Assembly (NCBI RefSeq): GCF_036417845.1
Contig: NC_089982.1
Location: 44,231,684-44,295,683 of the forward strand
Length of the DNA: 64,000 nucleotides
Origin: Apteryx mantelli
Lineage: Eukaryota > Chordata > Aves > Apterygiformes > Apterygidae
Reading direction: 5' to 3'
Below are positions 61,274 through 64,000 of this stretch, piece after piece. Under the pieces are notes generated by a model. The model searched no databases. It was not told the DNA's origin and saw only the letters and a program-made list of their open reading frames with translations. A program made the translations under genes and the position numbers. How positions within the stretch are numbered: the stretch's first letter is position 1; each line of letters starts with the position of its first letter.

Positions 61274-62334
61274 ATGGTTGTGACACGCCACACAGCGCGT
61301 TCCCCAGTGGCTGTTGGAGTTGCTGTGTCAGAGGCTGCGACCCAGACTGACCCTCTGACAGTAGATGCAGCTCTACAGGTCTCAGGCTGCAGGGAGTGCT
61401 TGGGGCCTCTCCAGGAGGCCTGGGCTGGCAGCCAGCTCTCCTGCAGGAGGTGTGCTGCTGTTGATGAGCTGTGTCGTCAGGTAAGGGAGTTACGGGAGGA
61501 GGTCAGTAGGCTGCACAGCATCCGAGAAGCAGAGCAAGAGATAGACAGGGTATTCTCGGAGACTGTGCAGCTTCGGGAGTCCCAACCCCCCACAGCAGTG
61601 GAGTTGCCAGAGGGCTCTGTGCCGTGTGAAATGGTACATCATGACACCGTAGAAGAAGGCTGGAAACTGGTCACTGCTCATGGGAGGAGAAAGGCTCCTA
61701 CTCCTCCCGTAGACTTGCAGCTGAAGAACAGGTTTAGTGCCCTCCAGGATGAGGAGGAGATGGGCATGGCTGCAAGGGAAGTACCTGGGACAACAGACCC
61801 TGTGCCCTGCCGGAATGCCTGGAAGAAGCAGCAGGTGATTGTTGTGGGGGACTCCCTGCTGCAGGGGACAGAGGCATCTATCTGCCGACCTGACCTCATG
61901 TCTAGAGAGGTTTGTGGCCTGCCGGGGGCTCGTGTGAGAGATGTCATGCAAAGACTGCCAAGGCTTGTCCACGCTTCGGACTATTACCCACTGCTGCTCT
62001 TCTATGTGGGCGCCAATGACACCAAGGGCAAACTGGAGACCATCAAGCAGGATTTCAGAGCTGTGGGGATGGTGGTCAAGGGTCTGGGAGCCCAGGTCAT
62101 CTTCTCCTCAATCCTGCCAGTGAGGGGGATGGATGAGAGGAGGAGGAGACGGACTTTCCAGGTTAACGACTGGCTGCACCGCTGGTGTTGGCAACAGGGT
62201 TTTGGTTTCTACGACCATGGGACCCTGTTGAAGATCGACAACTGATGGCGAGAGATGGGATCCACCTCACAAGGCGGGGCACGCGGGTCTTTGCCAACAG
62301 GTTGGCCAACCTGGTAAGGAGGGCTTTAAACTAG
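61274..62334 (+). pseudogene. CR1 ORF1 protein (coiled coil plus SGNH esterase), one frameshift
   Basis: ORF1 of a CR1 retrotransposon is an RNA-binding and packaging protein with an esterase-like domain. ATG is taken at 61274; an in-frame GTG 21 bases earlier is less likely. Residues about 45-70 hold a cysteine-rich patch (Cys-Arg-Glu-Cys, Cys-Arg-Arg-Cys), followed by a Leu/Glu/Arg coiled-coil-like stretch to about 105. The SGNH block I Gly-Asp-Ser is at residues 192-194 and block III Gly-Ala-Asn-Asp at 246-249. The frame then ends at TGA 62243-62245. Near 62225-62235 the match moves to another frame, consistent with one lost base. The block V Asp-Gly-Ile-His-Leu (62254-62268), which carries the catalytic His, is in that second frame, which ends at TAG 62332-62334. 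The copy as read would therefore lack the catalytic Asp/His block. Confidence 0.88.
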
Positions 62335-62339
62335 GAAAG

Positions 62340-64000
62340 ATGGGGGAAGGGGAGAGTTATAGTGACAGGGTAGTTGGCAAAAGACAGCTCAAGTCAGGAT
62401 GCCTCCAACAGGTGAATGCAGCCAGGGAAGTGCGCGTGGGATGTGGCTATGGAGGACCCTCTTTTACCCCTCCTGGGAAACCTGCATGCTTGATCACCTC
62501 CCTGAAATGCCTGTACACCAATGCACACAGCATGGGGAACAAACAGGAAGAACTAGAGATGTGTGTGCGGTCGCAGGGCCATGATCTCATTGCCATTACA
62601 GAGACATGGTGGGACAGCTCGCATGACTGGAGTGCTGTCATGGATGACTACGTGCTTTTTAGGAAAGACAGGCCAGGAAAGCGAGGTGGTGGAGTCGCTC
62701 TTTATGTGAGAGAGCAACTGGAATGTATTGAGCTGTGCCTAGGGGTGGATGAAGAGCGAGTCGAGAGCTTATGGGTAAGGATCAAAGGGCAGGCTAGCAT
62801 GGGTGACACTGTTGTGGGTGTTTACTACAGGCCACCTGATCAGGAAGAGGAAGTCGATGAGGCCTTCTACAGACAGCTGGAAGTAGCCTCACGATCCCAG
62901 GCCCTGGTTCTCATGGGGGACTTCAACCACCCCGATATCTGCTGGAAAGACAACACAGCTAGGCACAAACAGTCCTGGAGGTTCCTGCAGAGCATTGGTG
63001 ACAACTTCTTGACACAGGTGGTGGAGGAGCCAACAAGGAGAGGTGTGCTGCTGGACCTCATACTAACAAACAAAGAAGGACTGGTGGAAGATGTGAAGGT
63101 CGGGGGCTGCCTTGGCTGCAGTGACCATGAGATGGCAGAGTTCAGGATCCCGCGAGGAGGAGGCAGGGCACTAAGCAGGATCGCAACCCTGGACTTCAGG
63201 AGAGCAAACTTTGGCCTCTTCAGGGACCTACTTGGAGGAATCCCATGGGTTAGGGCCCTAGAAGGAAGGGGCGTTCAAGAGAGCTGGTTAATATTCAAAC
63301 ATCACTTCCTCCAGGCTCAAGAGCGGTGCATCCCTATGAGTAGGAAGTCAAGCAAAGGAGGCAGGAGACCTGCATGGATGAGCAAGGAGCTCCTGGCAAA
63401 ACTCAACCAGAAGAAGGAAGTCTACAGAAAGTGGAAAGGGGGACAGGCCACTTGGGAGGAATATAGGAACATTGTCAGAGTATGTAGGGATGCGACGAGG
63501 AAGGCTAAGGCCCATTTGGAATTAAATCTGGCGAGAGATGTCAAGGACAACAAGAAGGGCTTCTTCAAATACATCAGGAGCAAGAGGAAGACTAGGGAAA
63601 ATGTGGGCCCTTTGCTGAATGGGGTGGGTGCCCTGGTGATGAAGGATGCAGAGAAGGCAGAGTTACTGAATGCCTTCTTTGCTTCAGTCTTTACTGCTCA
63701 GGCCAGCCCTCAGGAATCCCAGACCCTGGAGGCAAGAGAGAAAATCTGGAGAAAGGAAGACTTTCCCTTGGTGGAGGAGGAGTGGGTTAGAGATCATTTA
63801 AGCAAACTTGACACCCACAAATCCATGGGCCCCGATGGGATGCACCCACGAGTGCTGAGGGAGCTGGCGGACATCATTGCTAAGCCACTCTCCATCATCT
63901 TTGAAAGGTCATGGAGAACAGGAGAGGTGCCTGAGGACTGGAAGAAAGCCAATGTCACCCCAGTCTTCAAAAAGGGCAAGAAGGAGGACCCAGGGAACTA
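62340..64000 (+). CDS. CR1 ORF2 (APE endonuclease and reverse transcriptase), 5' part, open to the window edge
   Basis: ORF2 supplies the endonuclease and reverse transcriptase for target-primed insertion. From ATG 62340, five bases after the ORF1 stop, I read 553 codons with no stop up to 64000. The APE-type endonuclease motifs are all present: Asn61 in Tyr-Thr-Asn-Ala-His-Ser, Glu88 in Ile-Thr-Glu-Thr-Trp-Trp, Asp194 and Asn196 in Gly-Asp-Phe-Asn-His, and Asp262-His263 in Cys-Ser-Asp-His-Glu. The reverse transcriptase begins around Lys-Ser-Met-Gly-Pro-Asp-Gly (residues 494-500) and reaches [12 protein letters not shown]. The window stops just before the next RT block, so catalytic integrity of the RT cannot be judged. 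CR1 families are common in birds and other reptiles. Confidence 0.93.
   Translation, partial: MGEGESYSDRVVGKRQLKSGCLQQVNAAREVRVGCGYGGPSFTPPGKPACLITSLKCLYTNAHSMGNKQEELEMCVRSQGHDLIAITETWWDSSHDWSAVMDDYVLFRKDRPGKRGGGVALYVREQLECIELCLGVDEERVESLWVRIKGQASMGDTVVGVYYRPPDQEEEVDEAFYRQLEVASRSQALVLMGDFNHPDICWKDNTARHKQSWRFLQSIGDNFLTQVVEEPTRRGVLLDLILTNKEGLVEDVKVGGCLGCSDHEMAEFRIPRGGGRALSRIATLDFRRANFGLFRDLLGGIPWVRALEGRGVQESWLIFKHHFLQAQERCIPMSRKSSKGGRRPAWMSKELLAKLNQKKEVYRKWKGGQATWEEYRNIVRVCRDATRKAKAHLELNLARDVKDNKKGFFKYIRSKRKTRENVGPLLNGVGALVMKDAEKAELLNAFFASVFTAQASPQESQTLEAREKIWRKEDFPLVEEEWVRDHLSKLDTHKSMGPDGMHPRVLRELADIIAKPLSIIFERSWRTGEVPEDWKKANVTPVFKKGKKEDPGN

Larger units (their letters stand above)
1..64000 (+). 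other. PALLD: PALLD transcription unit (internal part of the gene)
   Basis: The whole window appears to sit inside the palladin gene, transcribed on the plus strand. Eight exons between 40439 and 56313 have consensus AG acceptors and GT donors. Their codon phases match at every junction, and their translation follows the order I know for palladin: Ig1 second half, linker, Ig2, linker with a proline motif. Palladin is a cytoplasmic scaffold of stress fibres, focal adhesions and Z-lines that binds actin, alpha-actinin and VASP. The 5' coding exon (first half of Ig1) and the 3' exons (proline-rich region, Ig3 to Ig5) are not seen here, so both ends lie outside. Myopalladin is the closest alternative, but the linker wording fits palladin better. 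Confidence 0.85.
61180..64000 (+). mobile_element. CR1 LINE, near-full-length 5' part (runs past the right edge)
   Basis: A GC-rich, CpG-containing 5' leader (about 61180-61273) precedes ORF1 with an esterase domain (61274-62334) and ORF2 with endonuclease and the start of reverse transcriptase (62340 onward). That order is characteristic of CR1. Most CR1 copies are severely 5'-truncated, so one retaining ORF1 and its leader is unusual. With ORF2 uninterrupted in the window and only one frameshift seen in ORF1, the insertion is probably recent. It lies in the same orientation as PALLD, in an intron. The exact 5' end is not certain, and the 3' end is outside the window. Confidence 0.9.

Noticed and set aside
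61490..61972. 160-codon minus-strand ORF opposite CR1 ORF1
   Set aside because: It is the antisense shadow of the GC-rich CR1 ORF1, which has clear esterase motifs on the plus strand.

Overview
The window reads as vertebrate nuclear DNA, most likely from a bird. It is AT-rich and intron-dominated. It carries CR1 LINEs, one of them ending at base 209 in the avian-style ATTCTGTG tail, and old tRNA-derived SINE relics. There are no bacterial-type operons. Nearly all of it lies inside one plus-strand gene, which I recognise as palladin (PALLD), an immunoglobulin-domain actin scaffold. The recognition rests on eight short exons whose reading phases chain without error from 40439 to 56313 (1056 nt; 351 whole codons plus a split codon at each end).

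Layout. 1-209 is a CR1 3' end. 210-40438 is AT-rich intron. By my knowledge of palladin, the large 5' coding exon with the first half of Ig1 lies upstream of the window. Inside this intron are two exon-like segments. One is a CpG-enriched leader candidate (about 18300-18589) with a consensus donor. The other is a 100-nt segment (21452-21551) with a strong acceptor, a start codon and a donor, and its phase fits exon 43301-43367. 40439-56313 holds the recognised exons: the second half of Ig1, a Ser/Thr-rich linker, all of Ig2 (split by a 24-nt microexon), and a long linker with a Phe-Pro-Pro-Leu-Pro EVH1-type ligand. 56314 to about 61179 is intron with a faint CR1 tail relic and an unexplained small ORF. 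From about 61180 to the right edge lies a near-full-length CR1. Its ORF1 (coiled coil plus SGNH esterase) has one frameshift. Its ORF2 (endonuclease, then the start of reverse transcriptase) is open for 553 codons and runs off the window.

How the parts work together. The exons build the N-terminal half of the long palladin isoform: Ig domains for protein or actin contacts and a proline motif for Ena/VASP recruitment. Palladin genes are known to use several promoters, giving isoforms with and without Ig1. The leader and cassette candidates are the most interesting unannotated content, because together they would give an Ig1-less isoform with a new 24-residue N-terminus. That is inference and needs transcript evidence. 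I found no convincing RNA genes, CRISPR arrays, or second protein-coding host gene.
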